Counted from the first letter of the stretch, positions 8,346 to 21,733 are shown. The stretch: DNA of 41,655 bases from Obelidium mucronatum (GCA_025765595.1 JAIVFH010000237.1:1-41655), one strand, 5' to 3'. Translations and numbers: made by a program. The notes: generated by a model from the sequence alone, not told the origin.

Positions 8346-8944
8346 GCAGGTTCTGTTTCTGTGTTGCGCTTTATACGATTGACAGCTGTCAAAAACAGCA
8401 AACTATGAAAAAAAAAAACTCTTTTTTCTTTGGAACCAGGGCGGCCCTTGAAATAAAGCCGGCTGTCAAAAAATAAAATTTGTTGTCTTGACAAACTGAT
8501 TACCATAACAGATGTCCGCCTGCCTGTTTCTTTAGTTTTGGCTGCTATGAGGCATCTCAAAAATGGAGAAAAGTCTGGGCAAGGCTTCTTCAAAGTTTGG
8601 AAGAGATGCGAGCCAGGTAGAGCGCGTGAAAACTAGAAAAGGGAATTCAAAACAAAAGGCTCCTGCCCACTTTACGCAAGAAGCCGGTGTGCTAGCGTGG
8701 CGCCGTTGGCACGCCTATGTTGGCAGAAATTCCGCGCACAACACGAAAAGAAAAAAGAGGTTGCCGATTTGTGGCAGAAACCATGTGTAGAGCAATTTTT
8801 TTTTTTTTGTTTTTGCTTTGGCGCAGTACTTGCCGCCATTGTTGAAAGCAATAGTGACCACAGACTCCATGGAGCGAGCGCCAAATTATGCAGGATGTGT
8901 CTTGGAGATTTTTGCGTGCAGCCGCGAAAAAAACTACAGCACAC

Positions 8945-9341
8945 AAAGCCGGCTGTCAAATGGAGAAAAGTCTGGGCAAGGCTTCTTCAAAGTTTGGAAG
9001 AGATGCGAGCCAGGTAGAGCGCGTGAAAACTAGAAAAGGGAATTCAAAACAAAAGGCTCCTGCCCACTTTACGCAAGAAGCCGGTGTGCTAGCGTGGCGC
9101 CGTTGGCACGCCTATGTTGGCAGAAATTCCGCGCACAACACGAAAAGAAAAAAGAGGTTGCCGATTTGTGGCAGAAACCATGTGTAGAGCAATTTTTTTT
9201 TTTTTGTTTTTGCTTTGGCGCAGTACTTGCCGCCATTGTTGAAAGCAATAGTGACCACAGACTCCATGGAGCGAGCGCCAAATTATGCAGGATGTGTCTT
9301 GGAGATTTTTGCGTGCAGCCGCGAAAAAAACTACAGCACAC
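8945..9341. repeat. Short unit, 1 copy
   Basis: 397 bp, both junctions as in the reference S unit. Confidence 0.93.
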
Positions 9342-9446
9342 TGTATTCCCGCGTGGTCTCCCACCGCAGTACTGACAATGCCATCACCAGCTTAACTTCG
9401 GAGATCGGACGGGATCCGGTGCTTTTTGGTGTGTATGGCCGTAGTT
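9329..9446 (-). rRNA. 5S ribosomal RNA
   Basis: Equal to the reference; first of three L units in a row. Confidence 0.96.
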
Positions 9447-10032
9447 GCAGGTTCTGTTTCTGTGTTGCGCTTTATACGATTGACAGCTGTCAAAAACAGC
9501 AAACTATGAAAAAAAAAACTCTTTTTTCTTTGGAACCAGGGCGGCCCTTGAAATAAAGCCGGCTGTCAAAAAATAAAATTTGTTGTCTTGACAAACTGAT
9601 TACCATAACAGATGTCCGCCTGCCTGTTTTCTTTAGTTTTGGCTGCTATGAGGCATCTCAAAAATGGAGAAAAGTCTGGGCAAGGCTTCTTCAAAGTTTG
9701 GAAGAGATGCGAGCCAGGTAGAGCGCGTGAAAACTAGAAAAGGGAATTCAAAACAAAAGGCTCCTGCCCACTTTACGCAAGAAGCCGGTGTGCTAGCGTG
9801 GCGCCGTTGGCACGCCTATGTTGGCAGAAATTCCGCGCACAACACGAAAAGAAAAAAGAGGTTGCCGATTTGTGGCAGAAACCATGTGTAGAGCAATTTT
9901 TTTTTTTTTGTTTTTGCTTTGGCGCAGTACTTGCCGCCATTGTTGAAAGCAATAGTGACCACAGACTCCATGGAGCGAGCGCCAAATTATGCAGGATGTG
10001 TCTTGGAGATTTTTGCGTGCAGCCGCGAAAAA

Positions 10033-10150
10033 AACTACAGCACACTGTATTCCCGCGTGGTCTCCCACCGCAGTACTGACAATGCCATCACCAGCTTAAC
10101 TTCGGAGATCGGACGGGATCCGGTGCTTTTTGGTGTGTATGGCCGTAGTT
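10033..10150 (-). rRNA. 5S ribosomal RNA
   Basis: Equal to the reference. Confidence 0.96.
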
Positions 10151-10735
10151 GCAGGTTCTGTTTCTGTGTTGCGCTTTATACGATTGACAGCTGTCAAAAA
10201 CAGCAAACTATGAAAAAAAAAACTCTTTTTTCTTTGGAACCAGGGCGGCCCTTGAAATAAAGCCGGCTGTCAAAAAATAAAATTTGTTGTCTTGACAAAC
10301 TGATTACCATAACAGATGTCCGCCTGCCTGTTTCTTTAGTTTTGGCTGCTATGAGGCATCTCAAAAATGGAGAAAAGTCTGGGCAAGGCTTCTTCAAAGT
10401 TTGGAAGAGATGCGAGCCAGGTAGAGCGCGTGAAAACTAGAAAAGGGAATTCAAAACAAAAGGCTCCTGCCCACTTTACGCAAGAAGCCGGTGTGCTAGC
10501 GTGGCGCCGTTGGCACGCCTATGTTGGCAGAAATTCCGCGCACAACACGAAAAGAAAAAAGAGGTTGCCGATTTGTGGCAGAAACCATGTGTAGAGCAAT
10601 TTTTTTTTTTTTGTTTTTGCTTTGGCGCAGTACTTGCCGCCATTGTTGAAAGCAATAGTGACCACAGACTCCATGGAGCGAGCGCCAAATTATGCAGGAT
10701 GTGTCTTGGAGATTTTTGCGTGCAGCCGCGAAAAA

Positions 10736-10853
10736 AACTACAGCACACTGTATTCCCGCGTGGTCTCCCACCGCAGTACTGACAATGCCATCACCAGCTT
10801 AACTTCGGAGATCGGACGGGATCCGGTGCTTTTTGGTGTGTATGGCCGTAGTT
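10736..10853 (-). rRNA. 5S ribosomal RNA
   Basis: Equal to the reference; followed on the right by a short unit at 11452. Confidence 0.96.
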
Positions 10854-11451
10854 GCAGGTTCTGTTTCTGTGTTGCGCTTTATACGATTGACAGCTGTCAA
10901 AAACAGCAAACTATGAAAAAAAAAACTCTTTTTTCTTTGGAACCAGGGCGGCCCTTGAAATAAAGCCGGCTGTCAAAAAATAAAATTTGTTGTCTTGACA
11001 AACTGATTACCATAACAGATGTCCGCCTGCCTGTTTCTTTAGTTTTGGCTGCTATGAGGCATCTCAAAAATGGAGAAAAGTCTGGGCAAGGCTTCTTCAA
11101 AGTTTGGAAGAGATGCGAGCCAGGTAGAGCGCGTGAAAACTAGAAAAGGGAATTCAAAACAAAAGGCTCCTGCCCACTTTACGCAAGAAGCCGGTGTGCT
11201 AGCGTGGCGCCGTTGGCACGCCTATGTTGGCAGAAATTCCGCGCACAACACGAAAAGAAAAAAGAGGTTGCCGATTTGTGGCAGAAACCATGTGTAGAGC
11301 AATTTTTTTTTTTTTGTTTTTGCTTTGGCGCAGTACTTGCCGCCATTGTTGAAAGCAATAGTGACCACAGACTCCATGGAGCGAGCGCCAAATTATGCAG
11401 GATGTGTCTTGGAGATTTTTGCGTGCAGCCGCGAAAAAAACTACAGCACAC

Positions 11452-11848
11452 AAAGCCGGCTGTCAAATGGAGAAAAGTCTGGGCAAGGCTTCTTCAAAGT
11501 TTGGAAGAGATGCGAGCCAGGTAGAGCGCGTGAAAACTAGAAAAGGGAATTCAAAACAAAAGGCTCCTGCCCACTTTACGCAAGAAGCCGGTGTGCTAGC
11601 GTGGCGCCGTTGGCACGCCTATGTTGGCAGAAATTCCGCGCACAACACGAAAAGAAAAAAGAGGTTGCCGATTTGTGGCAGAAACCATGTGTAGAGCAAT
11701 TTTTTTTTTTTTGTTTTTGCTTTGGCGCAGTACTTGCCGCCATTGTTGAAAGCAATAGTGACCACAGACTCCATGGAGCGAGCGCCAAATTATGCAGGAT
11801 GTGTCTTGGAGATTTTTGCGTGCAGCCGCGAAAAAAACTACAGCACAC
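11452..11848. repeat. Short unit, 1 copy
   Basis: 397 bp, both junctions as in the reference S unit. Confidence 0.93.
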
Positions 11849-11953
11849 TGTATTCCCGCGTGGTCTCCCACCGCAGTACTGACAATGCCATCACCAGCTT
11901 AACTTCGGAGATCGGACGGGATCCGGTGCTTTTTGGTGTGTATGGCCGTAGTT
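11836..11953 (-). rRNA. 5S ribosomal RNA
   Basis: Equal to the reference; a single L unit between short units. Confidence 0.96.
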
Positions 11954-12552
11954 GCAGGTTCTGTTTCTGTGTTGCGCTTTATACGATTGACAGCTGTCAA
12001 AAACAGCAAACTATGAAAAAAAAAACTCTTTTTTCTTTGGAACCAGGGCGGCCCTTGAAATAAAGCCGGCTGTCAAAAAATAAAATTTGTTGTCTTGACA
12101 AACTGATTACCATAACAGATGTCCGCCTGCCTGTTTCTTTAGTTTTGGCTGCTATGAGGCATCTCAAAAATGGAGAAAAGTCTGGGCAAGGCTTCTTCAA
12201 AGTTTGGAAGAGATGCGAGCCAGGTAGAGCGCGTGAAAACTAGAAAAGGGAATTCAAAACAAAAGGCTCCTGCCCACTTTACGCAAGAAGCCGGTGTGCT
12301 AGCGTGGCGCCGTTGGCACGCCTATGTTGGCAGAAATTCCGCGCACAACACGAAAAGAAAAAAGAGGTTGCCGATTTGTGGCAGAAACCATGTGTAGAGC
12401 AATTTTTTTTTTTTTTGTTTTTGCTTTGGCGCAGTACTTGCCGCCATTGTTGAAAGCAATAGTGACCACAGACTCCATGGAGCGAGCGCCAAATTATGCA
12501 GGATGTGTCTTGGAGATTTTTGCGTGCAGCCGCGAAAAAAACTACAGCACAC

Positions 12553-13346
12553 AAAGCCGGCTGTCAAATGGAGAAAAGTCTGGGCAAGGCTTCTTCAAAG
12601 TTTGGAAGAGATGCGAGCCAGGTAGAGCGCGTGAAAACTAGAAAAGGGAATTCAAAACAAAAGGCTCCTGCCCACTTTACGCAAGAAGCCGGTGTGCTAG
12701 CGTGGCGCCGTTGGCACGCCTATGTTGGCAGAAATTCCGCGCACAACACGAAAAGAAAAAAGAGGTTGCCGATTTGTGGCAGAAACCATGTGTAGAGCAA
12801 TTTTTTTTTTTTTGTTTTTGCTTTGGCGCAGTACTTGCCGCCATTGTTGAAAGCAATAGTGACCACAGACTCCATGGAGCGAGCGCCAAATTATGCAGGA
12901 TGTGTCTTGGAGATTTTTGCGTGCAGCCGCGAAAAAAACTACAGCACACAAAGCCGGCTGTCAAATGGAGAAAAGTCTGGGCAAGGCTTCTTCAAAGTTT
13001 GGAAGAGATGCGAGCCAGGTAGAGCGCGTGAAAACTAGAAAAGGGAATTCAAAACAAAAGGCTCCTGCCCACTTTACGCAAGAAGCCGGTGTGCTAGCGT
13101 GGCGCCGTTGGCACGCCTATGTTGGCAGAAATTCCGCGCACAACACGAAAAGAAAAAAGAGGTTGCCGATTTGTGGCAGAAACCATGTGTAGAGCAATTT
13201 TTTTTTTTTTGTTTTTGCTTTGGCGCAGTACTTGCCGCCATTGTTGAAAGCAATAGTGACCACAGACTCCATGGAGCGAGCGCCAAATTATGCAGGATGT
13301 GTCTTGGAGATTTTTGCGTGCAGCCGCGAAAAAAACTACAGCACAC
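12553..13346. repeat. Short units, 2 copies
   Basis: Two 397-bp units, boundary at 12949/12950. Confidence 0.93.
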
Positions 13347-13451
13347 TGTATTCCCGCGTGGTCTCCCACCGCAGTACTGACAATGCCATCACCAGCTTAA
13401 CTTCGGAGATCGGACGGGATCCGGTGCTTTTTGGTGTGTATGGCCGTAGTT
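13334..13451 (-). rRNA. 5S ribosomal RNA
   Basis: Equal to the reference; follows a pair of short units. Confidence 0.96.
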
Positions 13452-14036
13452 GCAGGTTCTGTTTCTGTGTTGCGCTTTATACGATTGACAGCTGTCAAAA
13501 ACAGCAAACTATGAAAAAAAAAACTCTTTTTTCTTTGGAACCAGGGCGGCCCTTGAAATAAAGCCGGCTGTCAAAAAATAAAATTTGTTGTCTTGACAAA
13601 CTGATTACCATAACAGATGTCCGCCTGCCTGTTTCTTTAGTTTTGGCTGCTATGAGGCATCTCAAAAATGGAGAAAAGTCTGGGCAAGGCTTCTTCAAAG
13701 TTTGGAAGAGATGCGAGCCAGGTAGAGCGCGTGAAAACTAGAAAAGGGAATTCAAAACAAAAGGCTCCTGCCCACTTTACGCAAGAAGCCGGTGTGCTAG
13801 CGTGGCGCCGTTGGCACGCCTATGTTGGCAGAAATTCCGCGCACAACACGAAAAGAAAAAAGAGGTTGCCGATTTGTGGCAGAAACCATGTGTAGAGCAA
13901 TTTTTTTTTTTTTGTTTTTGCTTTGGCGCAGTACTTGCCGCCATTGTTGAAAGCAATAGTGACCACAGACTCCATGGAGCGAGCGCCAAATTATGCAGGA
14001 TGTGTCTTGGAGATTTTTGCGTGCAGCCGCGAAAAA

Positions 14037-14154
14037 AACTACAGCACACTGTATTCCCGCGTGGTCTCCCACCGCAGTACTGACAATGCCATCACCAGCT
14101 TAACTTCGGAGATCGGACGGGATCCGGTGCTTTTTGGTGTGTATGGCCGTAGTT
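14037..14154 (-). rRNA. 5S ribosomal RNA with altered TATA
   Basis: Gene body equals the reference. One extra T makes the upstream element TAATAAA (around 14180), otherwise in a clean part of the array. Confidence 0.95.
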
Positions 14155-14739
14155 GCAGGTTCTGTTTCTGTGTTGCGCTTTATTACGATTGACAGCTGTC
14201 AAAAACAGCAAACTATGAAAAAAAAAACTCTTTTTTCTTTGGAACCAGGGCGGCCCTTGAAATAAAGCCGGCTGTCAAAAAATAAAATTTGTTGTCTTGA
14301 CAAACTGATTACCATAACAGATGTCCGCCTGCCTGTTTCTTTAGTTTTGGCTGCTATGAGGCATCTCAAAAATGGAGAAAAGTCTGGGCAAGGCTTCTTC
14401 AAAGTTTGGAAGAGATGCGAGCCAGGTAGAGCGCGTGAAAACTAGAAAAGGGAATTCAAAACAAAAGGCTCCTGCCCACTTTACGCAAGAAGCCGGTGTG
14501 CTAGCGTGGCGCCGTTGGCACGCCTATGTTGGCAGAAATTCCGCGCACAACACGAAAAGAAAAAAGAGGTTGCCGATTTGTGGCAGAAACCATGTGTAGA
14601 GCAATTTTTTTTTTTTGTTTTTGCTTTGGCGCAGTACTTGCCGCCATTGTTGAAAGCAATAGTGACCACAGACTCCATGGAGCGAGCGCCAAATTATGCA
14701 GGATGTGTCTTGGAGATTTTTGCGTGCAGCCGCGAAAAA

Positions 14740-14857
14740 AACTACAGCACACTGTATTCCCGCGTGGTCTCCCACCGCAGTACTGACAATGCCATCACCA
14801 GCTTAACTTCGGAGATCGGACGGGATCCGGTGCTTTTTGGTGTGTATGGCCGTAGTT
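14740..14857 (-). rRNA. 5S ribosomal RNA
   Basis: Equal to the reference. Confidence 0.96.
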
Positions 14858-15455
14858 GCAGGTTCTGTTTCTGTGTTGCGCTTTATACGATTGACAGCTG
14901 TCAAAAACAGCAAACTATGAAAAAAAAAACTCTTTTTTCTTTGGAACCAGGGCGGCCCTTGAAATAAAGCCGGCTGTCAAAAAATAAAATTTGTTGTCTT
15001 GACAAACTGATTACCATAACAGATGTCCGCCTGCCTGTTTCTTTAGTTTTGGCTGCTATGAGGCATCTCAAAAATGGAGAAAAGTCTGGGCAAGGCTTCT
15101 TCAAAGTTTGGAAGAGATGCGAGCCAGGTAGAGCGCGTGAAAACTAGAAAAGGGAATTCAAAACAAAAGGCTCCTGCCCACTTTACGCAAGAAGCCGGTG
15201 TGCTAGCGTGGCGCCGTTGGCACGCCTATGTTGGCAGAAATTCCGCGCACAACACGAAAAGAAAAAAGAGGTTGCCGATTTGTGGCAGAAACCATGTGTA
15301 GAGCAATTTTTTTTTTTTTGTTTTTGCTTTGGCGCAGTACTTGCCGCCATTGTTGAAAGCAATAGTGACCACAGACTCCATGGAGCGAGCGCCAAATTAT
15401 GCAGGATGTGTCTTGGAGATTTTTGCGTGCAGCCGCGAAAAAAACTACAGCACAC

Positions 15456-16248
15456 AAAGCCGGCTGTCAAATGGAGAAAAGTCTGGGCAAGGCTTCTTCA
15501 AAGTTTGGAAGAGATGCGAGCCAGGTAGAGCGCGTGAAAACTAGAAAAGGGAATTCAAAACAAAAGGCTCCTGCCCACTTTACGCAAGAAGCCGGTGTGC
15601 TAGCGTGGCGCCGTTGGCACGCCTATGTTGGCAGAAATTCCGCGCACAACACGAAAAGAAAAAAGAGGTTGCCGATTTGTGGCAGAAACCATGTGTAGAG
15701 CAATTTTTTTTTTTTGTTTTTGCTTTGGCGCAGTACTTGCCGCCATTGTTGAAAGCAATAGTGACCACAGACTCCATGGAGCGAGCGCCAAATTATGCAG
15801 GATGTGTCTTGGAGATTTTTGCGTGCAGCCGCGAAAAAAACTACAGCACACAAAGCCGGCTGTCAAATGGAGAAAAGTCTGGGCAAGGCTTCTTCAAAGT
15901 TTGGAAGAGATGCGAGCCAGGTAGAGCGCGTGAAAACTAGAAAAGGGAATTCAAAACAAAAGGCTCCTGCCCACTTTACGCAAGAAGCCGGTGTGCTAGC
16001 GTGGCGCCGTTGGCACGCCTATGTTGGCAGAAATTCCGCGCACAACACGAAAAGAAAAAAGAGGTTGCCGATTTGTGGCAGAAACCATGTGTAGAGCAAT
16101 TTTTTTTTTTTTGTTTTTGCTTTGGCGCAGTACTTGCCGCCATTGTTGAAAGCAATAGTGACCACAGACTCCATGGAGCGAGCGCCAAATTATGCAGGAT
16201 GTGTCTTGGAGATTTTTGCGTGCAGCCGCGAAAAAAACTACAGCACAC
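15456..16248. repeat. Short units, 2 copies
   Basis: 396 and 397 bp, boundary at 15851/15852. Confidence 0.93.
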
Positions 16249-16353
16249 TGTATTCCCGCGTGGTCTCCCACCGCAGTACTGACAATGCCATCACCAGCTT
16301 AACTTCGGAGATCGGACGGGATCCGGTGCTTTTTGGTGTGTATGGCCGTAGTT
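16236..16353 (-). rRNA. 5S ribosomal RNA
   Basis: Equal to the reference; follows a pair of short units. Confidence 0.96.
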
Positions 16354-16935
16354 GCAGGTTCTGTTTCTGTGTTGCGCTTTATACGATTGACAGCTGTCAA
16401 AAACAGCAAACTATGAAAAAAAAAACTCTTTTTTCTTTGGAACCAGGGCGGCCCTTGAAATAAAGCCGGCTGTCAAAAATAAAATTTGTTGTCTTGACAA
16501 ACTGATTACCATAACAGATGTCCGCCTGCCTGTTTCTTTAGTTTTGGCTGCTATGAGGCATCTCAAAAATGGAGAAAAGTCTGGGCAAGGCTTCTTCAAA
16601 GTTTGGAAGAGATGCGAGCCAGGTAGAGCGCGTGAAAACTAGAAAAGGGAATTCAAAACAAAAGGCTCCTGCCCACTTTACGCAAGAAGCCGGTGTGCTA
16701 GCGTGGCGCCGTTGGCACGCCTATGTTGGCAGAAATTCCGCGCACAACACGAAAAGAAAAAAGAGGTTGCCGATTTGTGGCAGAAACCATGTGTAGAGCA
16801 ATTTTTTTTTTTTGTTTTTGCTTGGCGCAGTACTTGCCGCCATTGTTGAAAGCAATAGTGACCACAGACTCCATGGAGCGAGCGCCAAATTATGCAGGAT
16901 GTGTCTTGGAGATTTTTGCGTGCAGCCGCGAAAAA

Positions 16936-17053
16936 AACTACAGCACACTGTATTCCCGCGTGGTCTCCCACCGCAGTACTGACAATGCCATCACCAGCTT
17001 AACTTCGGAGATCGGACGGGATCCGGTGCTTTTTGGTGTGTATGGCCGTAGTT
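16936..17053 (-). rRNA. 5S ribosomal RNA
   Basis: Equal to the reference. The core on its left has lost one T in GCTTTGGCGC, at about 16822. Confidence 0.96.
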
Positions 17054-17652
17054 GCAGGTTCTGTTTCTGTGTTGCGCTTTATACGATTGACAGCTGTCAA
17101 AAACAGCAAACTATGAAAAAAAAACTCTTTTTTCTTTGGAACCAGGGCGGCCCTTGAAATAAAGCCGGCTGTCAAAAATAAAATTTGTTGTCTTGACAAA
17201 CTGATTACCATAACAGATGTCCGCCTGCCTGTTTCTTTAGTTTTGGCTGCTATGAGGCATCTCAAAAATGGAGAAAAGTCTGGGCAAGGCTTCTTCAAAG
17301 TTTGGAAGAGATGCGAGCCAGGTAGAGCGCGTGAAAACTAGAAAAGGGAATTCAAAACAAAAGGCTCCTGCCCACTTTACGCAAGAAGCCGGTGTGCTAG
17401 CGTGGCGCCGTTGGCACGCCTATGTTGGCAGAAATTCCGCGCACAACACGAAAAGAAAAAAGAGGTTGCCGATTTGTGGCAGAAACCATGTGTAGAGCAA
17501 TTTTTTTTTTTTTTTGTTTTTGCTTTGGCGCAGTACTTGCCGCCATTGTTGAAAGCAATAGTGACCACAGACTCCATGGAGCGAGCGCCAAATTATGCAG
17601 GATGTGTCTTGGAGATTTTTGCGTGCAGCCGCGAAAAAAAACTACAGCACAC

Positions 17653-18841
17653 AAAGCCGGCTGTCAAATGGAGAAAAGTCTGGGCAAGGCTTCTTCAAAG
17701 TTTGGAAGAGATGCGAGCCAGGTAGAGCGCGTGAAAACTAGAAAAGGGAATTCAAAACAAAAGGCTCCTGCCCACTTTACGCAAGAAGCCGGTGTGCTAG
17801 CGTGGCGCCGTTGGCACGCCTATGTTGGCAGAAATTCCGCGCACAACACGAAAAGAAAAAAAGAGGTTGCCGATTTGTGGCAGAAACCATGTGTAGAGCA
17901 ATTTTTTTTTTTTGTTTTTGCTTTGGCGCAGTACTTGCCGCCATTGTTGAAAGCAATAGTGAACCACAGACTCCATGGAGCGAGCGCCAAATTATGCAGG
18001 ATGTGTCTTGGAGATTTTTGCGTGCAGCCGCGAAAAAAACTACAGCACACAAAGCCGGCTGTCAAATGGAGAAAAGTCTGGGCAAGGCTTCTTCAAAGTT
18101 TGGAAGAGATGCGAGCCAGGTAGAGCGCGTGAAAACTAGAAAAGGGAATTCAAAACAAAAGGCTTCCTGCCCACTTTACGCAAGAAGCCGGTGTGCTAGC
18201 GTGGCGCAGTTGGCACGCTATGTTGGCAGAAATCCGCGCACAACACGAAAAGAAAAAGAGGTTGCCGATTTGTGGCAGAAACCATGTGTAGAGCAATTTT
18301 TTTTTTTTTGTTTTTGCTTTGGCGCAGTACTTGCCGCCATTGTTGAAAGCAATAGTGACCACAGACTCCATGGAGCGAGCGCCAAATTATGCAGGATGTG
18401 TCTTGGAGATTTTTGCGTGCAGCCGCGAAAAAAACTACAGCACACAAAGCCGGCTGTCAAATGGAGAAAAGTCTGGGCAAGGCTTCTTCAAAGTTTGGAA
18501 GAGATGCGAGCCAGGTAGAGCGCGTGAAAACTAGAAAAGGGAATTCAAAACAAAAGGCTCCTGCCCACTTTACGCAAGAAGCCGGTGTGCTAGCGTGGCG
18601 CCGTTGGCACGCCTATGTTGGCAGAAATTCCGCGCACAACACGAAAAGAAAAAAGAGGTTGCCGATTTGTGGCAGAAACCATGTGTAGAGCAATTTTTTT
18701 TTTTTGTTTTTGCTTTGGCGCAGTACTTGCCGCCATTGTTGAAAGCAATAGTGACCACAGACTCCATGGAGCGAGCGCCAAATTATGCAGGATGTGTCTT
18801 GGAGATTTTTGCGTGCAGCCGCGAAAAAAACTACAGCACAC
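17653..18841. repeat. Short units, 3 copies
   Basis: Boundaries at 18050 and 18445. The middle unit has several differences (extra T at 18164, GGCGCAGTTGGCACGCTATG near 18204-18223, lost T in AATCCGCG). Confidence 0.92.
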
Positions 18842-18946
18842 TGTATTCCCGCGTGGTCTCCCACCGCAGTACTGACAATGCCATCACCAGCTTAACTTCG
18901 GAGATCGGACGGGATCCGGTGCTTTTTGGTGTGTATGGCCGTAGTT
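18829..18946 (-). rRNA. 5S ribosomal RNA
   Basis: Equal to the reference; follows a run of three short units. Confidence 0.96.
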
Positions 18947-19530
18947 GCAGGTTCTGTTTCTGTGTTGCGCTTTATACGATTGACAGCTGTCAAAAACAGC
19001 AAACTATGAAAAAAAAAACTCTTTTTTCTTTGGAACCAGGGCGGCCCTTGAAATAAAGCCGGCTGTCAAAAAATAAAATTTGTTGTCTTGACAAACTGAT
19101 TACCATAACAGATGTCCGCCTGCCTGTTTCTTTAGTTTTGGCTGCTATGAGGCATCTCAAAAATGGAGAAAAGTCTGGGCAAGGCTTCTTCAAAGTTTGG
19201 AAGAGATGCGAGCCAGGTAGAGCGCGTGAAAACTAGAAAAGGGAATTCAAAACAAAAGGCTCCTGCCCACTTTACGCAAGAAGCCGGTGTGCTAGCGTGG
19301 CGCCGTTGGCACGCCTATGTTGGCAGAAATTCCGCGCACAACACGAAAAGAAAAAAGAGGTTGCCGATTTGTGGCAGAAACCATGTGTAGAGCAATTTTT
19401 TTTTTTTTGTTTTTGCTTTGGCGCAGTACTTGCCGCCATTGTTGAAAGCAATAGTGACCACAGACTCCATGGAGCGAGCGCCAAATTATGCAGGATGTGT
19501 CTTGGAGATTTTTGCGTGCAGCCGCGAAAA

Positions 19531-19645
19531 AACTACAGCACACAAATCCCGCGTGGTCTCCCACCGCAGTACTGACAATGCCATCACCAGCTTAACTTCG
19601 GAGATCGGACGGGATCCGGTGCTTTTGGTGTGTATGGCCGTAGTT
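19531..19645 (-). rRNA. 5S rRNA, rearranged near nt 101-105
   Basis: 115 nt. Gene nt 101-105 (ATACA) are replaced by TTT, so on the plus strand the text reads CACACAAATCCCGCG. CACACAAA is the short-unit junction and TCCCGCG resumes the 5S body, so it looks like a switch between the two unit types. One base is also lost in the A5 run, and the terminator is T6. The inner part of the helix next to the closing stem is disturbed; function is doubtful. Confidence 0.65.
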
Positions 19646-20242
19646 GCAGGTTCTGTTTCTGTGTTGCGCTTTATACGATTGACAGCTGTCAAAAACAGCA
19701 AACTATGAAAAAAAAAACTCTTTTTTCTTTGGAACCAGGGCGGCCCTTGAAATAAAGCCGGCTGTCAAAAAATAAATTTGTTGTCTTGACAAACTGATTA
19801 CCATAACAGATGTCCGCCTGCCTGTTTCTTTAGTTTTGGCTGCTATGAGGCATCTCAAAAATGGAGAAAAGTCTGGGCAAGGCTTCTTCAAAGTTTGGAA
19901 GAGATGCGAGCCAGGTAGAGCGCGTGAAAACTAGAAAAGGGAATTCAAAACAAAAGGCTCCTGCCCACTTTACGCAAGAAGCCGGTGTGCTAGCGTGGCG
20001 CCGTTGGCACGCCTATGTTGGCAGAAATTCCGCGCACAACACGAAAAGAAAAAAGAGGTTGCCGATTTGTGGCAGAAACCATGTGTAGAGCAATTTTTTT
20101 TTTTTTGTTTTTGCTTTGGCGCAGTACTTGCCGCCATTGTTGAAAGCAATAGTGACCACAGACTCCATGGAGCGAGCGCCAAATTATGCAGGATGTGTCT
20201 TGGAGATTTTTGCGTGCAGCCGCGAAAAAAACTACAGCACAC

Positions 20243-21033
20243 AAAGCCGGCTGTCAAATGGAGAAAAGTCTGGGCAAGGCTTCTTCAAAGTTTGGAAGAG
20301 ATGCGAGCCAGGTAGAGCGCGTGAAAACTAGAAAAGGGAATTCAAAACAAAAGGCTCCTGCCCACTTTACGCAAGAAGCCGGTGTGCTAGCGTGGCGCCG
20401 TTGGCACGCCTATGTTGGCAGAAATTCCGCGCACAACACGAAAAGAAAAAAAGGTTGCCGATTTGTGGCAGAAACCATGTGTAGAGCAATTTTTTTTTTT
20501 TGTTTTTGCTTTGGCGCAGTACTTGCCGCCATTGTTGAAAGCAATAGTGACCACAGACTCCATGGAGCGAGCGCCAAATTATGCAGGATGTGTCTTGGAG
20601 ATTTTTGCGTGCAGCCGCGAAAAAAACTACAGCACACAAAGCCGGCTGTCAAATGGAGAAAAGTCTGGGCAAGGCTTCTTCAAAGTTTGGAAGAGATGCG
20701 AGCCAGGTAGAGCGCGTGAAAACTAGAAAAGGGAATTCAAAACAAAAGGCTCCTGCCCACTTTACGCAAGAAGCCGGTGTGCTAGCGTGGCGCCGTTGGC
20801 ACGCCTATGTTGGCAGAAATTCCGCGCACAACACGAAAAGAAAAAAGAGGTTGCCGATTTGTGGCAGAAACCATGTGTAGAGCAATTTTTTTTTTTTGTT
20901 TTTGCTTTGGCGCAGTACTTGCCGCCATTGTTGAAAGCAATAGTGACCACAGACTCCATGGAGCGAGCGCCAAATTATGCAGGATGTGTCTTGGAGATTT
21001 TTGCGTGCAGCCGCGAAAAAAACTACAGCACAC
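20243..21033. repeat. Short units, 2 copies
   Basis: 395 and 396 bp, boundary at 20637. The first has GAAAAAAAGG in place of GAAAAAAGAGG near 20445. Confidence 0.92.
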
Positions 21034-21138
21034 TGTATTCCCGCGTGGTCTCCCACCGCAGTACTGACAATGCCATCACCAGCTTAACTTCGGAGATCGG
21101 ACGGGATCCGGTGCTTTTTGGTGTGTATGGCCGTAGTT
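21021..21138 (-). rRNA. 5S ribosomal RNA
   Basis: Equal to the reference; the next 5S gene is 2.6 kb away because five short units follow. Confidence 0.96.
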
Positions 21139-21733
21139 GCAGGTTCTGTTTCTGTGTTGCGCTTTATACGATTGACAGCTGTCAAAAACAGCAAACTATG
21201 AAAAAAAAAACTCTTTTTTCTTTGGAACCAGGGCGGCCCTTGAAATAAAGCCGGCTGTCAAAAAATAAAATTTGTTGTCTTGACAAACTGATTACCATAA
21301 CAGATGTCCGCCTGCCTGTTTCTTTAGTTTTGGCTGCTATGAGGCATCTCAAAAATGGAGAAAAGTCTGGGCAAGGCTTCTTCAAAGTTTGGAAGAGATG
21401 CGAGCCAGGTAGAGCGCGTGAAAACTAGAAAAGGGAATTCAAAACAAAAGGCTCCTGCCCACTTTACGCAAGAAGCCGGTGTGCTAGCGTGGCGCCGTTG
21501 GCACGCCTATGTTGGCAGAAATTCCGCGCACAACACGAAAAGAAAAAAGAGGTTGCCGATTTGTGGCAGAAACCATGTGTAGAGCAATTTTTTTTTTTTG
21601 TTTTTGCTTTGGCGCAGTACTTGCCGCCATTGTTGAAAGCAATAGTGACCACAGACTCCATGGAGCGAGCGCCAAATTATGCAGGATGTCTTGGAGATTT
21701 TTGCGTGCAGCCGCGAAAAAAACTACAGCACAC

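Noticed and set aside
17422..18518. Open frames of 233 and 238 codons across short units
   Set aside because: They are read-through of tandem non-coding units whose length shifts the frame by chance; no domain, no conserved start context.
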